Below, piece after piece: positions 7,841 to 18,760 of a DNA stretch of 64,000 nt. The notes beneath the pieces are model-generated. The model was not told where the DNA came from and searched no databases. It worked only from the letters and a program-made list of their open reading frames with translations. Position 1 is the first letter of the stretch, and each line of letters starts with the position of its first letter. Made by a program: the position numbers and the translations under genes. Origin of the DNA: Bifidobacterium breve (lineage in GTDB: Bacteria; Actinomycetota; Thermoleophilia; Solirubrobacterales; Solirubrobacteraceae); the NCBI GenBank assembly GCA_945881845.1, contig CAMCVN010000003.1:1-64000 (forward strand), in the 5' to 3' direction.

Positions 7841-9721
7841 TTAGTTGGATTCTTCAGCGGCGGTTGCCACTTCGGGTGTAGCGGCGGAACCGCTCTCGCC
7901 GGCATCTACTTCACTGCCTTGCGGAGGCGAGTCTAGGGCATCTTTGCCGTTTTCTGCGTCTAGCAGCGTCGCTGAGGCCGAATTTCGCCCGGCCTCCTCG
8001 ATCTTGACCATCCGTTCCTCTCCCAGATGCGGCCCTCCGCCGGCAACCGAAACGATGTAGCCGTCGATCTTGGCGACCGCGTCATCGACGTTGTACATGT
8101 GCGGCTCAACCAGTTTCACTAGCACTTCATCGCCGGTGGCAAATGGCACGGCGCGCTCGCGCACAGCCTCGGCGCCGCCTTCCATAGTCACTTCGAAGTG
8201 GCCTAGTGGCAGGTTGTCGGTTCCCTCGAAGTGGAACAGCTTGCCGGTCGACGCCTCCAGTTCACGGAGCATGCGTCCGCCTGCGCCGGTGAATTCAGCG
8301 CTGACCCTTGGGCTCATTTGGATCAGGAACGCTTCGCTCGCGCGCGGCGATCGCGCCGCAATCTCGCGCAGCTGACGATCAAACTCAATTGCGATCGTTT
8401 CCTCGCTGAGGACGACGGCGTCGCCGTTGCAGGTTGGGCAGGTGCGGGAGATGATTTCGCGCACGCCCTCGGTCACGTTCTGGCGCGTCATCTCGACAAG
8501 CCCGAGCTTCGAAATCTCAGCCGTGAAGGTCTTAGTGCGGTCCTCGTTGAGCGCCTTGCGCAGCGTCTTCATCACTTCGTCGCGATTCTTCGCTTTCGTC
8601 ATATCGATGAAGTCGATCACGATGATGCCTCCAACATCGCGGAGCCGAAGCTGGCGGACGATCTCATCAGCCGCTTCGAGGTTCGTCTTCGTGATCGTGT
8701 CCTCAAGCCGCGCCTGACGGCCACGACCGACGTACGAGCCGGTGTTGACGTCGAAGACGGTTAGCGCCTCGCCGTAGTCGACCATCAGGTAGCCACCGCT
8801 GGGAAGGTCAACGCGCCGCGAGGTGACGCCTTCAATTACCTCCTCGACTCCGGCCTGCTCAAAGAGTGGCGTCGACTCCTGCCACAGCTCTACGCGCTCA
8901 ACGAGCTCGGGAGCTGTGCGCTCAAAGAACGAACGCAGGCGGTTGTATTGACCTTCGTCATCGACGATTGCGCGTTCGAAATCAACGCTGAAGATGTCGC
9001 GCACAACGCGCACCGAAAGGTCTGCTTCTTGGAAAACGAGCGACGGAGCCGACTGGCCCTCTGCCCGCTCAACCAGAACCTCATGCAGCTTGAAGAGGTA
9101 TGGCAGTTCGCGTTCGAAGTCTTCCTTCTTTGCGCCGTGGGCGGCGGTCCGCAGAATCGCGCCACCGCTCTTCAGGTCGAGGTCCTTGAGCGCGCGGCGC
9201 AAACGTGCACGCTCCTTGTCCTCTAGCCGCTTTGAGATCCCTACGCCCTCGCCGCTTGGCGTGTAGACCATGTAGCGGCCGGCGATTGCAAGCTCCATCG
9301 AGCAGCGTGCGCCCTTCGTCTTCAGTGGATCCTTGACGACTTGGACGACGACCTCCTGGCCTTTCTTCAGCAGCGAGCTGATCTTCTTACCGCCCTCTTC
9401 GCCTCGGCCGCGCCGTGGCGTCTCAACGCCTGGCAGGACGATCTCATCGATGTGCAGAAAGGCGTTCTTCTCGAGCCCGATGTCGATGAATGCCGCTTCG
9501 AGCCCGTCGATCACGTTGTCGACCTGACCTTTGTAGACATTGCCGACGATCGAGCGATTGCCTCGCCGTTCGATGTACAACTCGGCTACGCGGTAGCCGG
9601 CCGATGGGTTTGCTTTCTCCGACGGGCGCTGGTCGCGCTCGGTAGCTGGAGTTCCTGCTTGTTCGAGCAGCGCTACGCGGGTCTCCCACGGGTCAACGCT
9701 GACTAGTACTTGCTTCTTCAT
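7841..9721 (-). CDS. rng: ribonuclease E/G family endoribonuclease with C-terminal TRAM-like domain
   Basis: 626 aa. It cleaves single-stranded RNA in rRNA maturation and mRNA decay. An S1-like domain (GNVYKGQVDNVIDGLEAAF, FLHIDEI) is followed by the catalytic core with VFDVNTGSYVGRG, a DNase-I-like acidic segment VIDFIDM, and the zinc-link CPTCNG. After about residue 505 a beta-rich segment (DEVLVKLVEPHMY, DGYIVSVAGGG, LGEERMVKIEEAG) looks like a TRAM RNA-binding domain. An acidic low-complexity tail completes it. It lacks the long disordered degradosome scaffold of E. coli RNase E. Confidence 0.93.
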   Translation of the reverse strand: MKKQVLVSVDPWETRVALLEQAGTPATERDQRPSEKANPSAGYRVAELYIERRGNRSIVGNVYKGQVDNVIDGLEAAFIDIGLEKNAFLHIDEIVLPGVETPRRGRGEEGGKKISSLLKKGQEVVVQVVKDPLKTKGARCSMELAIAGRYMVYTPSGEGVGISKRLEDKERARLRRALKDLDLKSGGAILRTAAHGAKKEDFERELPYLFKLHEVLVERAEGQSAPSLVFQEADLSVRVVRDIFSVDFERAIVDDEGQYNRLRSFFERTAPELVERVELWQESTPLFEQAGVEEVIEGVTSRRVDLPSGGYLMVDYGEALTVFDVNTGSYVGRGRQARLEDTITKTNLEAADEIVRQLRLRDVGGIIVIDFIDMTKAKNRDEVMKTLRKALNEDRTKTFTAEISKLGLVEMTRQNVTEGVREIISRTCPTCNGDAVVLSEETIAIEFDRQLREIAARSPRASEAFLIQMSPRVSAEFTGAGGRMLRELEASTGKLFHFEGTDNLPLGHFEVTMEGGAEAVRERAVPFATGDEVLVKLVEPHMYNVDDAVAKIDGYIVSVAGGGPHLGEERMVKIEEAGRNSASATLLDAENGKDALDSPPQGSEVDAGESGSAATPEVATAAEESN

Positions 9722-9734
9722 TGGGTTGCTCTTT

Positions 9735-10934
9735 TCATTGGAATTGGAGCACCCGTCCCTGCGACATCGCGGCCCTGCGGCCTTGAGCGTAGATCGACTG
9801 CAGCAGACCGATGGCGATCATCGTCGCGATTAGCGACGAGCCACCGTAACTCATCAGCGGCAACGGGATTCCCGTAATCGGCATGATGCCGACCGTCATT
9901 CCCACGTTGACGAAGACCTGGAACATCAGCATCACGACGATGCCACCGGCCAGTAAGGCGCCGTAGAGGTTCTTCGCCATCGTCAGGATCCGCAGCGCGC
10001 GCCAAATAATCAGCGCGTAGAGCGAAAGGACGAATGCCGCCCCCGCGAAGCCCCACCGTTCGCCAACTACGGCGAAAATAAAGTCGGTGTGGTGTTCGGG
10101 GAGGAAGTTGTACTCGGTCTGAGTTGCGCTGCTGCCGCGTCCGACCTTTTCGCCGGACCCGATCGCGATGCGCGACTGGTTCTGCTGATAGCCCTCTTTG
10201 CCCGATGTCTCGGACGGATGCAGGAACGCCGTTAGACGATCCTTTTGATAACTGTGCAAAACGTTTATGCCGACGCTTGGCAGCACTGCCAGCGAGAGCG
10301 CGACCGCCACTGCGGCGAGAGCGCCAAACGCCGCGAAGTGCTGCCACGGAACGCCTGCGATGAATAGGACCGCCAAAGTAATGGCGACAAAAACCAAGGC
10401 CGAACCAAGGTCAGGCTGAAGCATCACAAGTGCTGCCGGCGCAAAGCCGATCAGCATCAAGCGAATCGTCGTTCGACGATCCGCCATGCGGCGCGTCATG
10501 TCGATCGTGAACGCCGAAAGCGAAACGATCAACAACACCTTGCCTAGTTCGGAGGCCTGGAACGAGAAGAATGGAAGGTCAACTGCTCGGCGCGAACCAC
10601 GAGCGACTGAACCAAAGGCGATCACAGTCAGAATCGATGCGATCAGTAGCCCGTAGAGGAAGTATTTGACCTCGCGCAGGCGCGAGTAGTCGCTGCGCCA
10701 GAGGCCGGCCGCGACCAACGCGCCGACGACGAAGTAGATCAGTTGGCGAATCAGGAAGTAGTCGGGGCTGCCGGGAACGTCGTTGGCGGTCGCCGCAGCG
10801 ATTGTCAAAAGCGAGCAGGCTGCAAGCCCGAGCGTTGCCAAGACGAGCACAAGATCAAACGGCAGCTGCAAGCCGATTGCCTTTTCGGCCTTTGAGTCGT
10901 CGCTACTGCGTTGGATGACGGTAGTTGCGCTCAT
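9735..10934 (-). CDS. rodA: RodA/FtsW-family peptidoglycan glycosyltransferase
   Basis: 399 aa with about 10 membrane segments. SEDS polymerases join lipid II into glycan strands. Family motifs visible are GSARGSRRAVDLPFFSFQAS, LQPDLGSALVF, and the C-terminal GIPLPLMSYGGSSLI. Start ATG 10934 is chosen over the track's 10982 because it overlaps the mrdA stop as ATGA. Its direct coupling to PBP2 and mreBCD points to RodA (elongation) rather than FtsW (division). Confidence 0.95.
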   Translation of the reverse strand: MSATTVIQRSSDDSKAEKAIGLQLPFDLVLVLATLGLAACSLLTIAAATANDVPGSPDYFLIRQLIYFVVGALVAAGLWRSDYSRLREVKYFLYGLLIASILTVIAFGSVARGSRRAVDLPFFSFQASELGKVLLIVSLSAFTIDMTRRMADRRTTIRLMLIGFAPAALVMLQPDLGSALVFVAITLAVLFIAGVPWQHFAAFGALAAVAVALSLAVLPSVGINVLHSYQKDRLTAFLHPSETSGKEGYQQNQSRIAIGSGEKVGRGSSATQTEYNFLPEHHTDFIFAVVGERWGFAGAAFVLSLYALIIWRALRILTMAKNLYGALLAGGIVVMLMFQVFVNVGMTVGIMPITGIPLPLMSYGGSSLIATMIAIGLLQSIYAQGRRAAMSQGRVLQFQ

Positions 10935-12985
10935 CGCGTCCTCGACGCGCCTGACGAGCAGCGGTTGGGCTGTGAGAACCAAGTCGCGAGCATTTCGCAG
11001 ACGGCCGGAGCGGCAGCCTCGGCGCCAAAGCCGCCATCTTCAACTGTTGCGACGATCACGATCGGCTTGGTGGCGCTCGGCACGTATGCGGCGTACCACG
11101 ATTGGTCGGGCCGCGGTGGTCGCTCGGCAGTCCCTGTCTTGCCGTAAACGGGGAATTTGGCTTGGTTCCAGCCCCTGAAGACGTCGGCCGAAGTACCGTC
11201 GTCGAGCGTCGATTGATGGAGCCCGTCGAGGATCGATTTCTGGTAGATGGGGTCGATTACAACCCGCCGCAGCGGCGGTGCCACGATCCGCTCCAGCTGC
11301 TGTCCAGTTTCGCTCTCGATCGCCGTCGCTAGGTGTGGCCGAACGACTGTGCCGCCGTTGGCGATCGCCGAGTAGGCAACCGCCATCTGCAGCGGCGAAG
11401 CCTGGACGTCACCTTGGCCGACGGAGAGCTGAATGTTGTCACCGACCGACCATGGTCGCTTATCCGAGTAGAGGCAATCCGGCGGGCACTTCTTGCCACT
11501 CTCCTTCTCCCAAGCGATCTCCTTGGCGTTCTGCTCCGCGCGCCATTGGCGGTCGGGGATAGTTCCCGAGGCCTCTCCGGGAAGGTCGATCCCAGTTGCC
11601 TTGTCGAGGCCTAGTTTCCGAGCCCAACTTTGGATGATTTGACCCTTCATCGGGTTGGCGTCGCGGCCGAGCGTGTAGAAGTAAACATCGGAGGAAACCT
11701 GCAGCGCGCGGACCAGACTCACGGGCCCGTTCGCTTGACGGCCGGCGTTGTAGAACTTCTGCTTTCCAACCGTCAGCACACCGGGGTCGTCGACGCTCGC
11801 GTCAGTCGTGATCACCCCTCCGTCGAGCGCTGCGAGCGCGGTGATTGGCTTGAAGATCGAACCGGTCGGGTAGCCACCGCTAATCGCACGGTTAAATAGC
11901 GGCGCGCCAGCAGCTTCGCCGAAGAGCCGTTCGTAATCGGCCTGACTCGCGATCGGCTTGGCACGCACGCTCGGGTCGTATGTCGGGGCCGAGCCGAGCG
12001 CCAGCACGCGGCCATTACGGGGATCGAGTGCGACGAACGCGCCGGCCGTCCCGCCACCGCTCATTGCCGACGCCAATGCGGCCTCGCCGCTGCGCTGGAG
12101 GTTTGAGTCGAGCGACGTACGGACGCTGTCACCGGCGCGCGACTCGCGCGAAATGCGTTGACCCTTCAGCTTCCCGGCAGCGTCGATCGTGATGCTCTTG
12201 GTGCCGTCGGAGCCGCGTAGATAACGGTCGTAGGAGCGTTCGATCCCTTCCTGGCCGACTATCGCGCCGGAGATCACGCCGCGGAACGAATCGGCCTTCA
12301 GCTGCTCGGGACTGACCTGGCCAACTGCGCCAAGCAGCTGAGCCGCGCCGACGCCGCCGGGATAGCGGCGCATGTAGATCTGATCAACGCTTACGCCAGG
12401 GAATTGATCTGGCCGTTCAAGCAGATAGTTGCGAACCGCGGTCGGAACATCGACCTGGACACGAACATTGGCGTACGGAAGTTGGGCGAGCTGCTGGACC
12501 ACGCGCTCGTTGATCGTTTTCGGTGAGATTCCCAGCACCGCCGCCAGCTGTGCGTATCGCTTTTCAAGCGCCGCGTTGGCAGGAGCGGGGACCTTGGGGC
12601 GAGGGCCGCGCTGGCTCCGCGGGGTGCGGGCCCAAGTTGTCATTTGCTGCCCCCACGTTGCCGCCGCTTCGCGCGTGGCGGCAGGAAGCTGCGCGGGGTC
12701 GAGCTGCATCACCGAGGCTGGCCGATTCTCGACCAGCGTCTTGCCGTTGCGGTCAAGAACGGCGCCGCGCGGCGCCGCGACAGCGACCGTTCGCACGCGG
12801 TTGTTGGCGGCCTCACGGACAGCTTGATCACCGGTCAACACCTGTAGGAACCAAAGCTTGAAGAAGACGATCGAGAACAGCACCAGCGCGATCGCACCGA
12901 GCATCGCAACGCGCATCGCAAGTTGCGGCGAGAGTGGCGACTCGCCGATGCTGCGCAGTGGTGTCTTGTCGAGTGGATCGATCAT
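10931..12985 (-). CDS. mrdA: penicillin-binding protein 2 (elongasome transpeptidase)
   Basis: 684 aa class-B PBP with one N-terminal membrane helix (about 28-50), a dimerisation/pedestal region, and a transpeptidase domain. The catalytic SxxK lies in TGSIFKPI (near residue 376), the SxD motif in SSDVYFY, and KTG in VYGKTGTAERPP. It crosslinks peptidoglycan as the partner of RodA. There are 4-bp overlaps with mreD upstream and rodA downstream. The longer-than-usual region between residues 100 and 160 is rich in Ala, Pro and Arg. Confidence 0.96.
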   Translation of the reverse strand: MIDPLDKTPLRSIGESPLSPQLAMRVAMLGAIALVLFSIVFFKLWFLQVLTGDQAVREAANNRVRTVAVAAPRGAVLDRNGKTLVENRPASVMQLDPAQLPAATREAAATWGQQMTTWARTPRSQRGPRPKVPAPANAALEKRYAQLAAVLGISPKTINERVVQQLAQLPYANVRVQVDVPTAVRNYLLERPDQFPGVSVDQIYMRRYPGGVGAAQLLGAVGQVSPEQLKADSFRGVISGAIVGQEGIERSYDRYLRGSDGTKSITIDAAGKLKGQRISRESRAGDSVRTSLDSNLQRSGEAALASAMSGGGTAGAFVALDPRNGRVLALGSAPTYDPSVRAKPIASQADYERLFGEAAGAPLFNRAISGGYPTGSIFKPITALAALDGGVITTDASVDDPGVLTVGKQKFYNAGRQANGPVSLVRALQVSSDVYFYTLGRDANPMKGQIIQSWARKLGLDKATGIDLPGEASGTIPDRQWRAEQNAKEIAWEKESGKKCPPDCLYSDKRPWSVGDNIQLSVGQGDVQASPLQMAVAYSAIANGGTVVRPHLATAIESETGQQLERIVAPPLRRVVIDPIYQKSILDGLHQSTLDDGTSADVFRGWNQAKFPVYGKTGTAERPPRPDQSWYAAYVPSATKPIVIVATVEDGGFGAEAAAPAVCEMLATWFSQPNRCSSGASRTR

Positions 12986-13551
12986 GAGCGCGAAAGCGGC
13001 GAGAGGCCGCCGGTCGTGTAGGCGCGCCGACGGCGACGGCGCGGATCTTCGGGGAGTGCAGCGAGTAGGCAGCGGCGCACGATCAGGTAGACCGGAATTG
13101 CGATCACCGCGTTAAAGGCAACCGTGCCGAGCAGCTCCCACATCAGCGCCCAGCCAAGCGGCGCCTCCTGCCCAAGCAGGAAGGTCAAGAGCGAGAAGCC
13201 GACCTGAGCGGCGGCAGTGGCAGCGGCACCAACCAAGAGCGGAACGATTGCTCCCTGCGGGTCGCGAAGCTCGCGCAACCTGCCAGCCGCGTAACCAATT
13301 GGCATCAGGATCAGCGACGCGACTCCAACCGTCTCAACGAGCGCAAAGTCGAGCAGCATGCCAATCGCAAAGCCGAAGATCGCCCCTGGCAGCGAGCCAA
13401 CGATCAACCCAACCGAGGCGGCAACGAGCGGCACGAGGTCGGCGTTGACGCCGAGAACCGTGACCTGCGAGACGGCTGCGACCTGGAAGACAACGGTCAC
13501 TACGCAGAGCAACGCGAGTCGCCAGCCAAGGCTTCGATAGTTCAAGTTCAT
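12982..13551 (-). CDS. mreD: rod-shape-determining protein MreD
   Basis: 189 aa, a hydrophobic protein with about five membrane segments and a basic C-terminus (DPRRRRRRAYT). Similarity between MreD proteins is low. The call rests on topology, length and its exact position between mreC and mrdA, with ATGA-type overlaps at both ends (13548-13551 and 12982-12985). Confidence 0.9.
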   Translation of the reverse strand: MNLNYRSLGWRLALLCVVTVVFQVAAVSQVTVLGVNADLVPLVAASVGLIVGSLPGAIFGFAIGMLLDFALVETVGVASLILMPIGYAAGRLRELRDPQGAIVPLLVGAAATAAAQVGFSLLTFLLGQEAPLGWALMWELLGTVAFNAVIAIPVYLIVRRCLLAALPEDPRRRRRRAYTTGGLSPLSRS

Positions 13552-14417
13552 CGCCGGTTCCCGTTGATCGGTGCCGTCAGGACTTGGACGATCTCAAGCT
13601 TCTGCAGGTCGGCGTATGTGCGCAGATAGATCTTCTGCGCGTCTGTCCCTGGGTCGACGACGCGCGTGACTGAGCCAATCGGAATTCCCGGCGGGTAGAG
13701 CGACTCAAGGCCAGCCGTGCTGGAGAGCGTTCCCGCTGTCACCACGGCAGCCCCCGGCTCAACGCGAAAGCGCCGGGCGATGAACTTAAGACGAAGGTCG
13801 TCGGGGCCGCCGGCGCCCGTCTGGGCGATCCCTTCGGCGCCGCCGGCGCTAACACGCGCAGGTACAGCCAACTCACCGTCGCTGATCAGGGTCACGATTG
13901 AGGCGTGACCCGTGACGGTCGAAATCTGACCGATCAGGCCATCGCTGCTGATCACTGGGTTGCCGGTCTTGATCCCGCTGTCGCTGCCCTGGTTGATCGT
14001 CACCGTCGAGTACCAGACGGTCGGCGATCGGCCGATCACTCGCGCCGTGACAGGCTTCGCAGCCGCAAGACCGCCGGCGTTGTCGAGGCTCAGCAGCCCC
14101 TCGAGCTGGCGATTGATCCTCAGTGCCTCGCTGCCGGCGATCGCCCGAGCACGAAGATTCTGGTTTGAGCTCTCAAGCTCACCCAGACGGGCCTTGGCGT
14201 CGATCGTGTCACCAAACCAACCGAACAGGTCGCGGGCCGGTTTGAGCACCGTCGAGGCGCCCTCTTGAATCGGAGCAAAGACGCTAAAGACGCCGCGCTG
14301 GACGTTGTGAAGCGCGCCACCATTTGACTCGCCGAAGTAGACGGTCAGCAGCAGCAGCGAGCACGCCAGTAGCGCCGCTAACGTTAACCGGCGCCGACGA
14401 ATAGTCCGGTCGTACAT
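13548..14417 (-). CDS. mreC: rod-shape-determining protein MreC
   Basis: 289 aa. One N-terminal membrane helix follows a basic RRRR stretch, then a coiled coil (about 65-105, ARLGELESSNQNLRARAIAG), then the beta-barrel MreC domain with VIGRSPTVWYSTVTINQGSDSGI and GNPVISSDGLIGQI. MreC links cytoplasmic MreB to periplasmic PBP2. ATG 14417 is taken as the start. The track's 14438 is a TTG seven codons upstream, and neither has a convincing ribosome site. Confidence 0.94.
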   Translation of the reverse strand: MYDRTIRRRRLTLAALLACSLLLLTVYFGESNGGALHNVQRGVFSVFAPIQEGASTVLKPARDLFGWFGDTIDAKARLGELESSNQNLRARAIAGSEALRINRQLEGLLSLDNAGGLAAAKPVTARVIGRSPTVWYSTVTINQGSDSGIKTGNPVISSDGLIGQISTVTGHASIVTLISDGELAVPARVSAGGAEGIAQTGAGGPDDLRLKFIARRFRVEPGAAVVTAGTLSSTAGLESLYPPGIPIGSVTRVVDPGTDAQKIYLRTYADLQKLEIVQVLTAPINGNRR

Positions 14418-14467
14418 CTCAAGATGTTGGTTACGCAAGGCATAAGCGTTTGTCGTAGCTGCGGCGC

Positions 14468-16207
<1,740 letters not shown>

Positions 16208-16215
<8 letters not shown>

Positions 16216-16615
16216 GCTCAGGGAAGAAGAGCGCGGCTTCACGAGCGGCGGACTCGTCGGAGTCTGAGCCGTGCACCATGTTGCGGCCGACCTCAAGCGC
16301 ATAGTCGGCGCGGATCGAACCCATCGTCGCTTCGATCGGGTCGGTCGCCCCGATCACCTGCCGTGCGGCCGTGACGGCGTGGTCGCCTTCGAGGATCATC
16401 GCCACAAGCGGGCCGCTGGTAATGAAGTCAACGAGTTCACCGAAGAATGGGCGCTCGGCATGCTCGGCGTAGTGCGCCTCGGCCAGCTCGCGGCTAGCCG
16501 TCATCTGCTTCATCGCAGCCAGCTGCAGCCCTTTGCGCTCGAAGCGGGCGATGATCTCGCCGCTGAGGTTGCGGGCAAATGCGTCCGGCTTTACAAGGAT
16601 CAGTGTCCGTTCCAT
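16208..16615 (-). CDS. ndk: nucleoside diphosphate kinase
   Basis: 135 aa, the standard length. It equilibrates NTP pools through a phosphohistidine. [15 protein letters not shown] is the canonical start, and the active-site histidine is in [20 protein letters not shown]. Its stop overlaps the start of maf. Confidence 0.98.
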
Positions 16616-16637
16616 CAGGCTCTCTGCTTTCGGTTAG

Positions 16638-17279
16638 TTAGCGCGTCTTGTCAGGGTCGTCGACCGCGACCGGCGCTGAGGGTTCTTCCGTGACGGTATC
16701 GAGATCGAACTCTTCAAACTCTGCGACCTCTTCCTCGACATACGCCTCTTCGTACTCCTCTTCGTACTCCACCGGCTCGTCCTCGACCTCGCGGCCACGT
16801 TTCAAGCGTGGCTTCGTGGCTGGCGTTACTCCCTCGATCTCGGACTCGCAGTAGGGGCACAGAAGCCAGTCAGGGTCGAGTGGCTTGCCGCAACCGACGC
16901 AGGCGTCGCGCAGCTTACGCATGCAGTGTGGGCAGCGTAGGAATTGGCCGCCGACGATCTCTTCGCAGTGCGGGCAGGCTTGGTAGTCGGTCGACGCTAG
17001 GCGCGCCGCGGCTGCCTCCATCTCAAGCTCGCGTTCGATCCGATCTTCGATGTACTCCGGCGGGCGAACGATCACGTAAACGACCGTTCCGACGAGCGGG
17101 AAGATCAGCGCTGCGGCAGTTGCCGAGCGGATCAGCATCTTGTCTTCGAGGCGGCGGCGAGCGTCGGTAAAGGTGTACCAGACGAGTGCGAGCCAGATCA
17201 CGATCGCGGCGAGCACAATCAGCTGGGCAACCATGTTGAAGAGGCCGTCGAGGCCGAATATTGCTAGTGGAAGAGTCAT
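16638..17279 (-). CDS. membrane protein with double zinc ribbon and acidic tail
   Basis: 213 aa, function unknown. Two N-terminal membrane helices (about 8-35 and 50-72) resemble a PLD-nuclease-N/short membrane module. Four CxxC knuckles (CPHCEE, CPHCMR, CVGCGK, CPYCES) form two zinc ribbons near residues 100-155, and the C-terminus is highly acidic (EEYEEAYVEEEVAEFEEF). The track start 17303 is a GTG. ATG 17279 is equally likely. It sits between the folC-linked small peptide and ndk in the same orientation. Ribbon-plus-membrane proteins of this type are common in Thermoleophilia but uncharacterised. Confidence 0.75.
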   Translation of the reverse strand: MTLPLAIFGLDGLFNMVAQLIVLAAIVIWLALVWYTFTDARRRLEDKMLIRSATAAALIFPLVGTVVYVIVRPPEYIEDRIERELEMEAAAARLASTDYQACPHCEEIVGGQFLRCPHCMRKLRDACVGCGKPLDPDWLLCPYCESEIEGVTPATKPRLKRGREVEDEPVEYEEEYEEAYVEEEVAEFEEFDLDTVTEEPSAPVAVDDPDKTR

Positions 17280-17366
17280 CGTGGCAGTCAGATCGTAGAG
17301 CACTGTTCGCCATCAACCGGCCGAAGCCTGCCAACTGTTGCGGGCGGCTATGCGTCCGGTCGTGAG

Positions 17367-17483
17367 CTAGAGGACGACCTTGCCCAAAAGGTAACCGACG
17401 CCGAAGAAGGCGAGGATCACGACCGAGACGAGCACCGCAACGGTCACGACCATCACGATCACAGACGGGCCGTTGTCGTTCAT
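17367..17483 (-). CDS. 38-aa single-pass membrane peptide coupled to folC
   Basis: Too short for the ORF track. It reads MNDNGPSVIVMVVTVAVL, then continues hydrophobically to a GKVVL end. One membrane helix covers about residues 7-33. The ATG overlaps the folC TGA as ATGA, the same coupling used throughout this genome, which makes chance unlikely. Function unknown. Its neighbours are folC upstream and the zinc-ribbon membrane protein downstream. Confidence 0.7.
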   Translation of the reverse strand: MNDNGPSVIVMVVTVAVLVSVVILAFFGVGYLLGKVVL

Positions 17484-18748
17484 AGCGTTGACCCCCCCGC
17501 TGCCTCTGGCCCACGCTTCAGGTCAGCGATCAGGTAAAGCGAACCGGCAGCGAAGACGAGTCCGTCGCTACCGGCAGCTGCGCGCGCCTGAGCGAGCGCT
17601 TCGTGTGGTGCTTCGACGACGCGGCCGGGCGGGCCACCGAGCCGCTGGTTAACTGCCGCAAGAAGGGTCGGGGCGACTGCCCGCGGGTGAGTCGCGCGGG
17701 TGAAGATCAGCTCGTCGGAGCACGGTGCCAGAGCGTTCAGCATCGCTTCAGCGTCCTTGTCGTCGAGGACGGAAAGACAACCGACGGTCTTGCCGACCGC
17801 CGCCTCAGCCTGCAACGAGCTAGCTAATGCTTCAGCACCAGCGCTGTTGTGGGCGCCGTCGAAGATCGTCGTCGGCTCGCTGTCGGCGAGCTCATAGCGG
17901 CCTGGAATCACGAGTCCCGCGGCGGCGCGTTCAACTGCCGCGCCGTCGAGCGATCCGAGCAGGGCATGGGCCGCGGCGGCGGCGAGGGCGAAGTTTCTCA
18001 GCTGGAATTCACCGCCGAGCGACAGTTTCGCTGGCGCGTCGCGGCCTGCGACGACGAGCCGCGCGCTCTGCTCGGAGCAGCGTTGAATCGCCACAGCGAG
18101 CGCCGCCGGGTCGAGATCGGCGGGGACGACGAGGGTGCCGCCGGGGCGCACGACGTCAAGCTTCTCGCGCGCAATCGCGTCGATCGTCTCGCCGAGCACG
18201 GCGGTGTGTTCGAGTGACACGCTGCTGCAAACCTGGACCGCCGAGTCGATCACGTTGGTCGCGTCTAGGCGCCCTCCGAGCCCGGCCTCGATCACGGCGG
18301 CGCCGACGCCGGCTTCTTCCATGACGAGAAAGGCGATCGCTGTCAGCGCTTCGAACTGCGTCACCGGCCCAAGCTCGGCCTCGGCCAGCTCGAGCTGCCC
18401 AGCGGCCATCTTCACGCTCCGCGCCGCTTCGACGAAGCGCTGCGCATCGCAGGGGACGCCGCCGACCAGCACGCGTTCGGTGAACGAAACAAAGTGCGGT
18501 GAGAGGTAAGCGCCAACGCTGAAGCCGTGTTCGGCGAGGATCGCGGCAACCATCCGCGTTACCGATGACTTGCCGTTTGAGCCAACCACGTGAATCAGCG
18601 CCGGCAGCCGCTGGGGCGAGCCGAGCGACTCCAGCAGCAGCTCAATCCGCTGCAGTCCAAAGTCGATGCCGAAGATTTCTAGCCCAAGCAGCCAAGCTTC
18701 AGCGTCGGCCTCGCTCCAGTCTGCTGCTTGCTCCGACGAAGCGTCCAC
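17480..18748 (-). CDS. folC: bifunctional folylpolyglutamate/dihydrofolate synthase
   Basis: 422 aa Mur-ligase-superfamily enzyme that adds glutamate to folates. The ATP-binding P-loop VVGSNGKSSVTRM is near residue 55, the YLSPHFVSFTERV segment is the family marker, and IEAGLGGRLDATN contains the omega-loop region. Near residue 290, IFDGAHNSAGA is the C-domain motif. The start is GTG. It lies immediately downstream of valS, a frequent bacterial pairing. Confidence 0.96.
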   Translation of the reverse strand: MDASSEQAADWSEADAEAWLLGLEIFGIDFGLQRIELLLESLGSPQRLPALIHVVGSNGKSSVTRMVAAILAEHGFSVGAYLSPHFVSFTERVLVGGVPCDAQRFVEAARSVKMAAGQLELAEAELGPVTQFEALTAIAFLVMEEAGVGAAVIEAGLGGRLDATNVIDSAVQVCSSVSLEHTAVLGETIDAIAREKLDVVRPGGTLVVPADLDPAALAVAIQRCSEQSARLVVAGRDAPAKLSLGGEFQLRNFALAAAAAHALLGSLDGAAVERAAAGLVIPGRYELADSEPTTIFDGAHNSAGAEALASSLQAEAAVGKTVGCLSVLDDKDAEAMLNALAPCSDELIFTRATHPRAVAPTLLAAVNQRLGGPPGRVVEAPHEALAQARAAAGSDGLVFAAGSLYLIADLKRGPEAAGGSTL

Positions 18749-18760
18749 GCTTACCTCGTG

